Shown here piece by piece: positions 36,601 to 51,600 of a stretch of DNA of 60,000 bases. The position numbers were made by a program, and so were the translations under genes. Position 1 is the stretch's first letter. Each line of letters begins with the position of its first letter. This DNA is from Hydractinia symbiolongicarpus. Lineage: Eukaryota; Cnidaria; Hydrozoa; Anthoathecata; Hydractiniidae. The notes under the pieces are model-generated. The model did no database searches, was not told where the DNA came from, and saw only the letters and a program-made list of their open reading frames with translations. Location: positions 11,719,351 through 11,779,350 of the forward strand of contig NC_079877.1 of the NCBI RefSeq assembly GCF_029227915.1. Direction: 5' to 3'.

Positions 36601-39600
36601 TACTAACCTGGGGCCAGACAGCTGCAGCAAATATTTCTTCAATATAGTGTTGGTAGTCGAACTCTGGCAGAAGATTAAATATTTCAACCAATTTCATTAT
36701 ACCAAGATGCCTTGTATCTTTTAGCCTTCCAATTACTGAGGGCTTTATCTAAAAAGAAATATTAACATTCACAACAAACAGAAAAACTCAGAATGTTATC
36801 TTTACACAAATTTTAATCAGACAGGCTTTGGTAAAAACACATGCTATTTAGCCTATTTTTTTCAAAAAAACTTTTTTTTGACTAATTTATAATTTTAGTT
36901 TTTTCTAAGCTAAATTCTCTGGGATCAATTCCCCTTTAAGAAAATATTGATTTCCCCTTTGTTGTTTGTTCCCTTTTTTATTGTTTGCTAGAAGTTTTAC
37001 ATTCCTAAAAATACAAATAAAAATACATTCCTAAAAATGTTTTTATTACTATTTCATCAAGCTATTATGCTTGTCCTACACATTTAATAAATTTCAGCTT
37101 GATGATTATAAACTTTCAGATCACATTTTTTGATTGATAAACGTTAGACATGCCATAAACATTAGATAAATATTTTAAGAAAGATTGAATTTAGGAGCTA
37201 CAAACCATGTCTTTTTTGTCTTTTAAGCACATTGAACATTCCCATATTAGCTTCAGTAACGTGCTGAATAAAACATGAAAGTATGGCGAAATAATTTTGG
37301 TAAGACGAGAAATAACATTTGAGAGCATGTTAAGAAATCCAGTTTGTTTACGCATTGGAACAATAGAAGATAAATCGATTGAAGCATCTTTATCTGTAAT
37401 GGTCAATTCTAAAAACATCAACAGACAGTAATTCATACACCAAAAAATTACTTTAAATCAAGGTAAACCAAAGCATAATTAAGCCTGTGTAAAAAGTGTT
37501 ATTTTGTGTTAGATTGAGAAATAGGAAGTGAAATTAAAAGATCTTGATAAAAAACTGTCTCAGAGACAGAATCACTACGCATACGTAGGATTGGGGATCT
37601 TGGTCGAATCAGAATTCTAAGGCACTTTAAGAGTATTGAAAAGAAAAATTGATGCAGGTGAGACTAACCTCTTAAGGAAAGGTCTGCGGTAAACTCAGAA
37701 AGACTTGGCAAGAGATGACAGTTTGCTGTATAGAAATTTGGTTTCACCATGCAAGAATTATTAAAAACAAAGCTTTTTTAAACCATACAAGAAATATCAG
37801 AATACCCAGATTCTGTTTTTTTGTTGCTTATGACTAAAGGATGAACAAGGGATACATATTTAATTACCCGTAATAGTAATAAAATAATCTCTAAGAATAG
37901 TTACCTTGTCTATTTAAGAAAGGTTTCATAATCAAATCGATAAACGTTTTTATTTCTGTATCAGCACAATTTGATAAAAACTGCATAATAATATTTCTTC
38001 GAGTTGAGAGGGAAGACTTTCCACTGTTACCAAGTCCAGTTTTTCTTTGTAGTTTACCATACAACAACCTGTACAAAATATTTGCAGACAATTTTTAATA
38101 TTTGACTGGACAGAGAGAGCTCAGAGTAGTAGGTACACACTTAGTGTGATAAAAACATCAAGTCTAGAATCATCCAAAAACTAAAATATATATTAAACAT
38201 GACCAGTCTTACTAAATAACTAGGACAAGAGGAAAGAAAATAAGAAAAGCAAAACAATCCTTTTCCAGTCTTTTAACCCCTTAAGCGTTATGACGAGTTA
38301 ACTCGCCCGGCAAAATTTTTGGAAATACGCTAATGCTGAGTTAATTCATCAAAATGAATATCATCTTTAGGCCTGATAAGTTTAATTTAAAAATTATTCC
38401 TGACTTTAAAACCATGCTGAAAAATCTTATTGCCATTCTTATTGGTGATGCAAACTTTGTTGTTTATTTATGCATCAGCAAAACAGTGCTCATAAGAATT
38501 CTGCGCCAAGCCAGTAACATATCAACATTAAATGCACACATCATTTATCAAAAGGAACAAGGAAAACTTGCGCTGTCAACTTCTCTTCTAAACTTGTATA
38601 GCAAATTGTTGTTAAGCATGGTAATAACATCAGTTGAGCGCAGGGTGGACAACCTCTTTTTAATGAAAATCCTTTGCATTTAACAGAGTGACACTTTTTA
38701 CATTTGACCCCAGCTGCTCAAAAAAACCCAAACAAATCCAACTAAAACATGCATTATGTCCCACCTCCCCCTCAAAAAAAATTAAAAAAAGGTTGGTACA
38801 AGAAAATGCGTTGCGTGGTGTCACATGTTTTGAGGTGTATCGTTATTACTAATCAACTTTTTAAAAGGTTATTTCTTTTTGCTTATGACAATTGGTTTAT
38901 TTTTAAAAGTGTTTTAAGAAAGTTATTAACATTATGCAAAAAATGACAATTTTCTCTAAAAAAAACAAAAAACATGATGCTATATTGTAACCCAAAAATA
39001 AACCCTAACGCTTAAGAGGTTAAATATACATTTGAAGCAAAAACTCAGTAAACATTAGTCTCAAAAATATTAGGAAAACAAAGATATTTTAAAATTTCCA
39101 GACATTCACAGATAAATTCTTTACATAAGTCACTTTTGTCATACACAATTTTGTGTTACACTGGATTTTAGAAAACTTTTTGTTGCAAATCTTTTTGACC
39201 ATGGCCGTGGTATATTCATTACTAACAAATTTATTATTTTAAAACAGTTAAGCAAGCTTACCTAATTAAAATTGGCATCAACTTTTCTCTATGCTCCTGT
39301 TGTAACAATTCACTGTTACTCGAAAATAAAGTTAATTCATCCCGAAATGTTGAATCATTCATGAGCTTATCCAAATTTTCCGAGTAGGGCTTCAGGTATG
39401 GAAATTTGTATGTATGAAAGCAATTTAAGGCTAAGGTTTGTACCTCGTTGTCTTTATTTGTTAATAAATCTAAATAAATCTGGAAAAGTCTCTTCTCTTT
39501 GCTTATTGATTTAGGATCTTTAAACAAGCCAAAAAGCTTTAAATGAGCACATAAAGATTTTAATTTCATTTTGCGAAATCCTTTCAATTTATGAACTTCA

Positions 39601-42600
39601 TTCGTCACCTGGTTTTCTTCTTCAGCAACTTTAAGTAACATGTCCTCTTCCACTCTAATGTCCTGAGTTTCAGACAGAATTTCGTCAGACAGTACATATT
39701 CGTTTCTGTGTAAACAATAAGGTGATTTTAAAATAAAAAATCTTGATAAAGTATTGGTTACAGTACAGTACAACGCAAAATAGTTTTGACGTAAGAAATT
39801 GATCTCTTCTATTATTTCCAAAAACAAAAAGATACTATTTTTTAAACATACATGGACCAAGTCTATCTCATATCCTAAATTATCTCATTGTTCAAAACGT
39901 AAACATATTTTGCAAAGGTGTAACATGATAATATTTCCAACTCCTTACTTTAATTCATTACTTACGTCATGAAGTTAAAAAACAGTGGAACAATATCTCG
40001 GGACTTTCTTTCAGCAACACCAGGAAATGAACACATTGCTTTCCACACTAATATTCTGAAGTTTAAAAAATCTGGTCTTTCATTTTTACGACTGGTCCAC
40101 ATCAAATTGAAGTACTTTTCGAATGTTTTATTACTGCAGGGTATGTTCAAAATAAGTTTTGGAGGAAATTCTGAAATATAAGATTAAAAAAGATAAAACA
40201 ACATAAAATAACAATTTCGTAGCTGACTCAACATCAGGAAAAATAACAGAAAACATACCACACTTCTGAGCTGCATCCTGCAAAATCTCCCTCCAAATAT
40301 CCCAGAATGCAATATTTCCATCAACTGCATGAGAACTGATCACCTCAATTACATGATCCCAAATTATACTGAAGTTTATAAACAAGTTACCAACTAGATA
40401 TCTCAAAGCAACTTCGTAGAGGAATTGGTTGCCCTCTGAATTGTTGAACTGAAGTTGTCTCAGGTATATTAAGCGATCCCTGTATGTGTCTAGCCTAACA
40501 TCTACCAACTCTGCATCGGTGCATATTTGCAACGTTTCAGATATGACCTTAAAATACAAAATACAAAAAATACAAACTACTTGCTGTTTACTTACAAAAC
40601 ATTTGTTACTTATATAGCATCCATATGTTGATTTTAACAATTTATAACTACTTACCTTTTGGCTATGGTAAATTTAAAACGATTTATAATTTAGATGGTG
40701 CCTTCTTAAAAGTCTTGGTTCTGTTTAAAACTTGGTTCTGAATAAAAATACCTGATACAGAAATGGTAAGTTTTGTCTTGTGAAAAAGTTTCCCATATAT
40801 TTTTAGTTATAGGCTTTTGCCCTCATCTACCGACATGTGAATTATACATTAAAAATAGTATGGATTGAGTAACTGATAAAAACACCAAGAAACAAACTTA
40901 CCCTGCCATAACCTTCAATATTATCAGATATGTGCTTCAAAATCATCAGTGTCAATAACCTCACTAACCGAAATGGAGAGTATAAATTTGTTTTCAAAAT
41001 GTCATGTATTGTGGATAAGTTGTCTTGAATAAAAGAATTCTTCACTGTACTACAATATAGCTCAGCACATTGCAAGACGTTTTCGTTTTGTGGGTATTTT
41101 CTAAAAAAATATAAGTATCATCCACAGTTATTCTTTGCGCAGATAGGGTTTACTTGCAGTAGAATGACTTTGCAAGTGAGAACATTGCTACTGCCCCTGA
41201 AAAACTAAATACTTTTTTTTTTTGTTAAATATTTTTTTATTAATAGTTGATGATTTGACAAATGCAAAACTAAACTCTTTACAGAGGCTTAACGAAAGCA
41301 TAAATTAATTTCTTTTTAGGCAAAGTAAACTTATTTGACCCTAGAAAACAACCACAGTAATAACACTAGTTTATCAGTTAAGAACATAAAAACAAAAAAA
41401 TAACAAATTTAGCATTAAAGAAGTAAATCACCAGCCAATTCGTATTTGGTGGATTTTAGAAAAGTTTGTGCAGTTCCTTTTAACATTTTAAAATAATTTA
41501 GGATCATTGTTAAATATTTTACCAATCTTAGCTGTACAACCACAAAAAAATGTATTGCGTGCTAAAGTACAAGATATTTCTTTAGTCAGCCTTTCTAATT
41601 TATTTTATGATGACAAAAATTGCCAACATAAAATGGCAATTTCCTGCTTTATGACGGCAATTTATTTTCTGTTTTGTGATTACAGGCTCTCACATACAAA
41701 CAACAGGTAAATTAAGTGAAAAAATTACATGCCACATAAACAAAAAAAACAATCTTCGACCCACAACATGAATTAGAAAGGCCACTCTACAACAACTGGC
41801 GTTAATAAACAAATCAAACAATTAACAAAAACGATGTTACAGTCTTGCCTCAAAAAGTTGATCATCTTTTTAACAGGAATAGCTCTACATATTTCATTCT
41901 TGTCAGAGACAACTTTACACAATACTTTTATTACATATGCCAATGTAAACAACTGTTGATCAGATAAATTACTCTTTGTATCAAATCCACAATTTACAAT
42001 TTTAACAAGGATAGGATTAAGTCGTCTGACTTCTTTGTGGGATAACCTATAAATGAAAGATTTATATAAGAATTGTGAATTTTCTACAGTTGATCTGATA
42101 CACAACACATTTTCCTATCCTTTGGAGGAAACAAACAAAATCATACTCAGGCTGTTACCAAATAAAGTTGTAGGAGATTTGAACACAAATGTTGATCTTA
42201 AATAAAACAAGTGACAAAAAAAGGACATCCTAATTTAGAATCGTATTGTTCAGGTGGTATTGTGTCGGTCAAATGACTACAACATATTGCATTGTATGCT
42301 GCATAATCAATGTAACATAAAAAACCGTTTTCATGCAGGCCATTTTTAAGAAATATTTTGGCATGCATGCAGCAAAAACCACATGCAAAGTGTTTTAGGT
42401 GTATTTTCATTGGTCATTGGTGCTTCATTGGTCAAACTATCACAAAATTTTGCATTTTGCATGTACTATTAAGAGCATGCCTTAATCAATCCACATGTTT
42501 GTATGGTATGCATGTGCTGTCGTACACCTCTTCTCAAAATGCTGTTCTTTAATAACTTAAATGTCAATCCAACATAAATGTTTATAAACACAATAATGCT

Positions 42601-45600
42601 TCAAAAACATGCCTAGGTTTGTGATTAGAATTTAAAATATTTCCAGGGGTATCTATTCAAGCAGGGGTGTTAAAAAGAGAGAGGTTGTTCAATAATTTTA
42701 TTTTCTGTTGTCAAATATATATAATATCTCAATAATAATTAATACTGTCATTGTCAAACATATTAAAAGCTTGTGCAGCATTGATCGTATTTTTTCCATG
42801 AACTTGTTATAAAGATCAACATCGGCAAATTAGAATGTGTTTCACACAAAAATTCTTCAAGAGAGGTTTTATTAGATGGTGAAGCATTTTTTTAAAAAAT
42901 GTTAATTTTAATCAATGAAAAAGGGGTAATCAAGAGAGGTGTTGAATAAACATATGTGTGTCTATTTGAAAATAATATATAGAACATCACAACCATGTAG
43001 TGATACAGCACAAGGCTTTGAAGTGATTAACATCGCACATTTAACCAAAGCAACAAATAGATAATATTAAGCAATAATAAACATACCTGGAATGACAAAG
43101 ACATATAGCAATAACTCCAATCCACTCAACATTTGAGTCCAATGATTCAGTACTGAGCTCATCAATCAATATATCCACTACGGTTTTTTTTGTGTAACAA
43201 ACTTGATGAAACACAATTAAATCAGTGTTGCTAAACTTAAATGGCTGTGTAAATAAACTTTTGTCTTGGCTGACGAAATCAGCAATAAATTGGATGGCTA
43301 TTACTTTTTGTTCTGCTAAGGAATGCTCATTTTCATCCTTGGACAGTAGAATCTTGGACACATATTCTAACACAGTGCCTAAAACAATTTCATTAAATTT
43401 GACCCATGTAAAAATCGAGTAGCAAAACTGTAATTTGATTGATACACTGATTTGATCTTTAAATACATAAGTATAGCATAATGCTGTTAGGTCTTTGTCT
43501 GATATGTCTGAAGTTGAATAATGTATAAACGATGTTAACAACTTTGATATGGATATTTCCGTAATTTCTTCTGAGAAATCACCTGAAGACATTAATGCCA
43601 GCATAACCTAAAAAAAAGATTAAAATTATACACTCAAAAGTAATGCAATTAACATTCAATAATTAATACACTTAAATCCATGACAGCATAGTAAAAAAAA
43701 CTTCCAATGCAGAAGGTTCAAGTTCTTCAAAATCATAACGGCAACTATAGTAATGTGCATCAGTCCTTTCCGACAAGCACTCAGCAAGAAAGAAAAAGTA
43801 TTACTTTGTATATTTTGTCTTGGGCTGCAATGTATTTGCCATCTTTAAACTTCACACATTCATTTAACACCAACGCATAGTAAGATAGTGCAAGACTATT
43901 TTCTTTATTCACTTCGTCATCGATAGCTTTATATATCGAATCAAACACAACTCCGCAGAACTCTTCTGTAGTGTGTTGGAGTGATAAGCGCAGTAAACTT
44001 TTTACAGCAGTTAAAGCCTACAATGATATAAACAATTTTCATTAAAGCATAAAAGCACTTTCATTTAAACATACTGCAACTCCTTTATTCCATTTTCTAA
44101 CGTTCTATTCAAAAATTTTATTATGTATAAATTATATTTTTTATAAAATATTTTGAAATGAAATAAAATTACAAAAATTAATCATGATGTAGGATAAAAC
44201 CTGAAAAATTTATTATTCACTAGTCTGTGGCCCCTGAAAAAATCCGTGGGTCACTGACATATACAGGTATTATAATACAGGTATTAAAATACTGTCTTTT
44301 CTTTCACAACTTGTAAAATTAATGCAGTAGATAATTCTCTTGTAAAGGGGGAAATACATAAAGTTGAATTTTATACATTTAATTTTGCAAAATAAAAACC
44401 TGCAAGTAAACTTGTTGCGACTAAGTATAAAAAAAATTTGTGCCAACTTCATCTTTGTCTGAAATGTTTAAGTGTATGTGCTGCAAATCACATGTGTAGT
44501 TTGACTTAGACGTGTTATAATGAGCAATTTATTGCGCTGTATTTTTGAGCATTGTTTTTATAAACAATATTTTTAAAGTAAAGTTTAAAATGAAGAAAGA
44601 AAAAAATAAAATAAAAAGAACTACTAAAAGCATAAAAAGTAGTGGCTACTAATGTCTTTTGTTTTTACAACTTGGGCCATTCCTGTGGTAAATAAAGTAC
44701 TTCGCTGGATAAAAGCCTGGACAGGGTTGGTACTACACAATAAAAGCAATGATGAAATAATTTTCTGTTCACCTAAAACCTGCATACACACAGCATAAAT
44801 AATCACACTATATTGTGTTGGTAACAAGTTTTGAAAAATAAATTTTTTATTCTCCTCAAATAAATATTACACAAGTGTTATATCATGGTAAAGATTACCA
44901 AAAGGATTTTAAAAGATCAACTGGTCATTGTTCTATTTAAGAAATAAAATTAATACGGCAAGTTTTCACGAATGTATTTAAAAATGCACATTACAGTCTC
45001 TGAAATTTAGGAAAATTCGCATCAGCAGCTAAATTGCCAAAGTAAGAAGATCTACGGCAAAAGCTGTTTTCATGTCGGCAATTTTAAAAAATTCATATTG
45101 CACTTATTCTCCTCTTGTTTATTAAAATAACTAACTGTCAAGGTGAAACTTGTTTGAAAATTTATTTAGCAAGAAAATTTCTAGTGCTGTTTTGAAAGTT
45201 ATGCAGCAAGAATTATACTTGTGCTGTTTGGTTATTTGTGCAGCAAGTTATTTCCTCCCACTTAAAATATAAGAAAAATTATTTCATAAAACTTAGTGTT
45301 CTTTTAATGCTTTTCACACCTATGAAATCTAAATCTAAGCGTAAAATTTTTTAAAGGGCCTTTAGTTAGCAATATTTAAAGTCTTGCGCAGCATTAATTT
45401 AGTTATAATTATAGTTATGCTACCTTGCTTTCGCAGGTATTTTTCCCACACTGTGGTATATTAAATATCCATATTTTAACTAACATATTTTCATCAACAA
45501 CAAGGAGAAAAATATGTAATAATTATGACAGAGGAGGGTGTTAAATCAAGTGTATTCTGCCTTGTTCCTAATAAGGCAACCCCAACTTAATTAGTTGTTC

Positions 45601-48600
45601 TACGGGCGAAGTGGTTAGTGGTAATCTTGTAGTATTACATTTTTACAGTACCGCTATCAGGAAGCCTAACATCACGTGCGATACTCACGACCCACCATCC
45701 TATCGTGTCTGTTATGATTATAAAAATATTAGATAGCAGATCGCGAAACTATCGTGATGATCATGTTCATTGTGATATGTCATGAAAACCACAATTCATT
45801 TAATGTATGCGAAGTACGAAGTCAGAGAATGGTTTAAGAAGGCTTTGCAGTGCTTAGAGTTAACATAATTCTTTTCTTAGAAGCCTATTTTATTGATTTG
45901 TTTTTATTTGTGGCTGCACTAATTATTAAAAATATTGTTAATGGAAAACGGCGATATATTTATTATATCTTGCGTTCAGTAGCTTCTTTGTGAATTTATA
46001 ATTCAAGCTTTAACAGTATTTTAAGCTTTTTATAGTCGTCTTTTAAAAATCTTACTTAAAAAATAAAAATTAAATAAAAAAACCATTAACAATAACAGAA
46101 TATTATTTTAAGTAATGATTTTCGTGATCCATCATTAGCGTTGTTATCAGCGGTCGTTCTACCCTTTCGTAATTTAATTTATATAAATTAAATATTTTTA
46201 GTTCCACAAGTAGTTACAAAGTTTAATTAATGACTTAAATACTCACGATTTTTCAGACATGGGTTTTAATTCCCGGCCATGAACTTTGTTTAGAACATAC
46301 CCTTTGTGTGTTTCCCACGCCAAAAAAATAATCCCTTGGTGGTGTACAGAGATAAAAGAATTGTTTTTTTACTTTCCCGTATTGAAATAATTTGAGTTTT
46401 TCAGATTTAATACTGCATGCACAGAAATTTTGAATTATCGCCTGCCTAAAATTTTGCCATGACCTTCCTGCCAAAAATTTTCTTTTCAACCTAATAATTT
46501 TTGTTTTAATTAAATATAATTTTACAAGTGAATATTTTTTTACAACAGGTGTCAAGCTGCACACTTGCTATCCTGCTCCACTTAAGCATGATACATTTAT
46601 GTCATTATTCGATAACATTTTGTTAAAAATCATAAAAATAGTTTCTTTAACATAACATTTACAACTTTTCTTTTTTGACACAAACAAACTTTTTTCGTTT
46701 TTAAACTTTTAAAGCGCGATATAAAAAAGCATTTCTATCGCCACCCTTCATTCCTAAACTTTTAAAACACAATCTAAAAAGGCATTTCTATCGGTGATCT
46801 TCATTCTTAAACTTTTAAAATATGATTTAAAAAAACATTTCTATAGCCGTTCTTTATTCTTAAACTTTTAAAACACGATCTAAAAAAGCATCACTATGGC
46901 CGTTTGTTAAAATATAATTAGTTTTATCGCTTAAAAGCTTTATTTGGCAATGTTACGCTTCCTGATAGCGGTACTGTAGCTACCCTATTTTCACCATTAC
47001 ATATAACAATTATAACAAAAAGGGTGTTTCAACAATAATAATCCTGTTTTTCACTTGTACTATAACTATTTTAGCAAAAGTTAATCTTACTAAAAGTAAC
47101 CACAATTTAGGCAGTTTATTTTTCTTATAAATTACATTGAAAAATTAAAATCAAATTTTGTACAAGAAATATTGGATTTTATAATTATTCACATTGTGAC
47201 ACATGTATTTTACATGCTAAAAAACAAATCATTCAGATGTTGTTATATTTTGATAATGTCGGCAACTTTTGCCGACGTGATTTAAACATTTTTTAAAACA
47301 TCTGCAATTGCCATAGGGCTGAAAATATAGGAATTAAATCATACTTATTTAGAATTGCACAAGCATTATTATAATTTGTCTATACAATTATGCATGTGCA
47401 CCTGTTATGTCTCCAGACATTGATTGGAAGTGGTGGGTCGATTCCTCATATTCTTAGCCCCAAACCCCTTAAGTTTTTAGACCCCTTAAAAAAGCCTGAC
47501 AGCCTGAAAACGGTTAACTTTTGAAACAAGTAATCACTTATCATCATCATCATCATTCTCGGCTTAACGTCCGTTTTCCATGCTAGCATGGGTTGGATGG
47601 GGTATATTAATGACCCTCTTCCAATCTGATCTAGACTGTGTTAGATCTAAACTCAACTTCCTCTCCATTAAGTCTGTCCTTATAACCTCCTGCCAAGTCT
47701 TTCTCGGTCTGCCTCTGGGCTTTGCCCCAGGAACTATCAAGTCTCTACACTTTCTTACCCAATTATCCTCCTCCATTCTTTCCAAGTGCCCCAGCCAATT
47801 CAATCTTCTTATCTGGATAACATCTTTAATTCTACAGAGACTTAGCCTGCTTCTTAGCTCATCTGAACTCTTTCTGTCTCTCAGACTGGCATTACACATC
47901 CACCTAACCATTCTCATATCATTCCTTTCTAAACGGTCAAGATCTTCCTGCTTCACTGCCCATGTCTCACTACCGTACAACATAACACTTCTTACACAGG
48001 CCTCATACAACCTACCTTTTACCTCAATTGACAGAACTCTGCTAGTCAATAAAGGAAGTAACTCTCTAAACTTTTTCCAAGCAGAACCTATCCTGCAAGT
48101 AACACTTCTTCCAACACCCCCTTCACTGCCCAACATATCACCTAAGTAACAGAAGTTCTTAACTATCTCTAACGAGCCACTGTTGTACATCATTAAAGCT
48201 GGAAATACTTCATTCTCTATAATCTCACCTTTGCAACGCTTGCATACAAACTGTATGCCAGCTCTTAACCTTCCACGAATACTACTGCACTTCTTATGTA
48301 CCCAATGCTTGCAAGTCTGACAAAAAATTGAGTTACTACCAACCCCTTTCCTGCAAACTCCACAAGGCCACTTTCCAACTACAAGGTCACACTTGGCTGC
48401 AATGCTACTTATCATGACTTTAGACTTTGCTGTGTTTACCTTCAGCCCTTTCTCTTCTAGTCCTTTCTTCCACTTCTCAAACTTTTCAACTAATTCTTCC
48501 ATGGACTCTACTATGAGAACCAAATCATCTGCATACAATAACTCCCATGGACAACCTGTTCTGAACTCCATCGACAGCGCTTCTAAGACTAGAATAAACA

Positions 48601-51600
48601 ACAAAGGACTAAGTACAGAACCCTGATGTACACCAACATTTACACTAAATTCATCACTAAGTGAATCGTTAATCCTGACACGACTTCTAGCATTGCTGTA
48701 CATAGACTGAACCATCGTAACTAGCCACTCATCCACACCTAATTTTCTCATAGCCCACCAAATAACTTTACGTGGCACTCTATCAAAAGCTTTCTCTAAA
48801 TCTACAAAGGCAAAATAGAGATTCTTTCTCTTTCCTAAATACTTTTCCTGAAGCTGTCTGAGTAAAAATATTGCATCTGTAGTGCCACGCCCTGGAACAA
48901 AACCAAATTGCATCTTATCTATATCAATTCTTTCTCTAAGTAACTTATCAATCACTCTTTCAATAACTTTCATTACTTGATCAACCAACTTCAAACCTCT
49001 ATAGTTACCCCTTTCTAATGCATCACCCTTGCCCTTGAAACAATTCACTATTACACTCGACTGCCACTCACTCGGAATAGCACCATCCTTTATAATCTGG
49101 TTAGCAAGACTTGTAATAAGCTCAACTCCAATATATCCAGATGCTTTTACCATCTCTGCAACAATACCTGATACTCCTGCAGCCTTGCCAATCTTCATTT
49201 TCCTAATAGCCTCCACTACCCATTCTGTCTTGATCTGCATGGCTGGCCCTTCTACGACATCATCATCAGACAAATTATCCTCGTCCCAATCAAACTCAGT
49301 GTTAAGCAAGCTCTGATAATGATTCTTCCAAGCTACCCTTTTCTCCTCCTCTGTGCTAGCCAAAACACCTTCATCATTACGTATACACTTCTCACCTACA
49401 ATATCTTGATTAGTCTTCTTCATTTGCTTTGCTATCTTGAATACCTCATTGCGCTGGTCTTCCCTTCTTAACACATCTGCAAATCTGTTTCTCTCTGCTT
49501 CTGATTTTGCCTTATACACTGCTGTACGAGCCCGACGCTTAGCTTCTAAGTAAATATTTTTACTACCACCTGACTTCCACTCTTTCCAAAGTTTCCTCTT
49601 TTCCTTTATACACTGGTCAACCTCATTATTCCACCACCAGGTCTGTCAATGTCTAGCTGGTCCTTTCGTCCACCCACAGGTATCATCAGAAGCTTCTAGA
49701 AGACAATTCTTCAAAGTAGTCCAAGTACTTTCAACATTGTCACTATCACATTGACTATTGTAGACTAACTGCTGAACTTTTGCACTAAATTGTCTTGCTA
49801 CAATCTCTTCCTTCAGCTTCCAGACTTTTCGACGGGGCCTGTACTTTCTCTTGGCTTCTCTGACACTCTTCAAGATAATATCACAAACCAGCAACCTATG
49901 CTGGGAAACACACTCTTCCCCCGATATAACTTTCACGTCCTTCACCACTTTCTTGTCTGACTTTCTAACCAAAAAGTAATCTATCTGTGTCTTACAACCA
50001 CCTGACTCATATGTTATCAGCCTACTCTGTCTCTTACTGAATGATGTGTTGCAAACCACCATGTCCGTTGCCATTCCAAACTCAAGCAATCTCTCCCCTT
50101 CCTTATTTCTGCTCCCAAATCCATAGCCTCCATGCACACCTCTATAACCTTCAGATGACTTCCCAACATGACCATTAAAGTCGCCGCCCACCATGACAAG
50201 TTCAGTGTCTCCAAACTTTGATGTGACTGCTATTAACTCATCATAAAACTTATCTTTATCTTCCTCACTGAGTCCACACTGTGGAGCATAAACTGACAGA
50301 AAAGTGACAATCCTATTACCTATCAAAAACTTTATCACTATAATACGACTATTAACACGCATAACATCTATTACTTTTTCTACCCACTTCTCTGCAACGA
50401 ATATGCCAACTCCTCCATATCCATCACTATTACCAATCCAAAAAAGCTTATACCTTGCCCTTCTACCTTCCACAAATCTCACTGAAGCTCCTCTCCACCT
50501 AACTTCCTGAAGACAACACATATCAACAGATCTACGTTCTAACATTTCAACTACTTCACCTGCTCTACCTCTCAGAGTACCAACATTTACACTAGCCATC
50601 CTCAACCTAGTGTTATCTACCTTGTGATGTGATAGCTGGGTAACGGTCTGACGATGCTCACATCTGACATCTGTCCTACCGTGCGCGACACCTTCACTCC
50701 TTAGAGTTCCAGCCCTGTTTACGCAGTTTGTCTGATTAACTATTCTTACGGCCATTAATAAAGAGTTTTGGCATTGTTTTACAGCTGGATGCCCTTCCTA
50801 GCGCCAACCGTTCACAGACCGGACTGGGTGTTTTTTAAAGTGACACCATCACTATGTGGCATTTCATGGGACTTCCACAATCGCCCCTTTAAACTAAGGT
50901 ATGGTGGAGGACGTTCAACTCCTCTCTTGTCTCTTAAGGAGACCCTTCACCCTTCACTTATATTTAATTTTTTTTATAAAAAGGTTGAAGAAAAAATTTG
51001 ATGCTAAATTTGATGCTTTGATGATAAAAGCAAGATGTGAAAACAAGATGTGTCAACAATCCTATCACTCAGAATTTCAAAAAAAATTATTTTGGCGCTA
51101 TATAATTGCTATCGTTTACTTGGAGCATTGTTGTGGTTTATCAGTTGAATACTTGGGTTTGTATTTATATTTAAAAATATTAAGTATAAGGCGAAATAAC
51201 TCTGGTGTAAGAATTACCCTCCTTCAGTACATTAGTTTAAAAAGGTCAATTTTTTATTTTTGGGACATGACATTTAATATTGAAAAGATAAAGATTGTGT
51301 TTTTTTGATGCATTAAATTGCCAGTATAACAGTATAACATCCCAACGCATTCAAAATATGAAACTAAAATTGTAACTTCTTAAATGTATATATATTATGA
51401 AATTTAATTTATGAACGTGAATCAAAAATTTAAAAAAATAGGAAGTAATGAAACATACCTGCTTTTTTTTAATGGATTCTTTAGTGAATGACAGCAAGGA
51501 CAGTGTGAAAATTTCTTTTGCACTTGAACTGAATTGCTGCTTAATACCTTTTGTTGTGTGAAATATAAGAAACCCTATTCCTTCAGCCAGACTTTCATCA

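Noticed and set aside
44624-44827. Minus-strand open segment with an acceptor-like start, considered as a UTP20 exon between exons 2 and 3
   Set aside because: In the phase required after exon 2 it reaches a stop codon, while exon 2 joins directly and in phase to exon 3 at 44017 with continuous family sequence.
50901-51308. 135-codon plus-strand open frame next to the LINE
   Set aside because: It starts inside the LINE 5' UTR and runs into intron sequence; no family resemblance and a hydrophobic low-complexity end.
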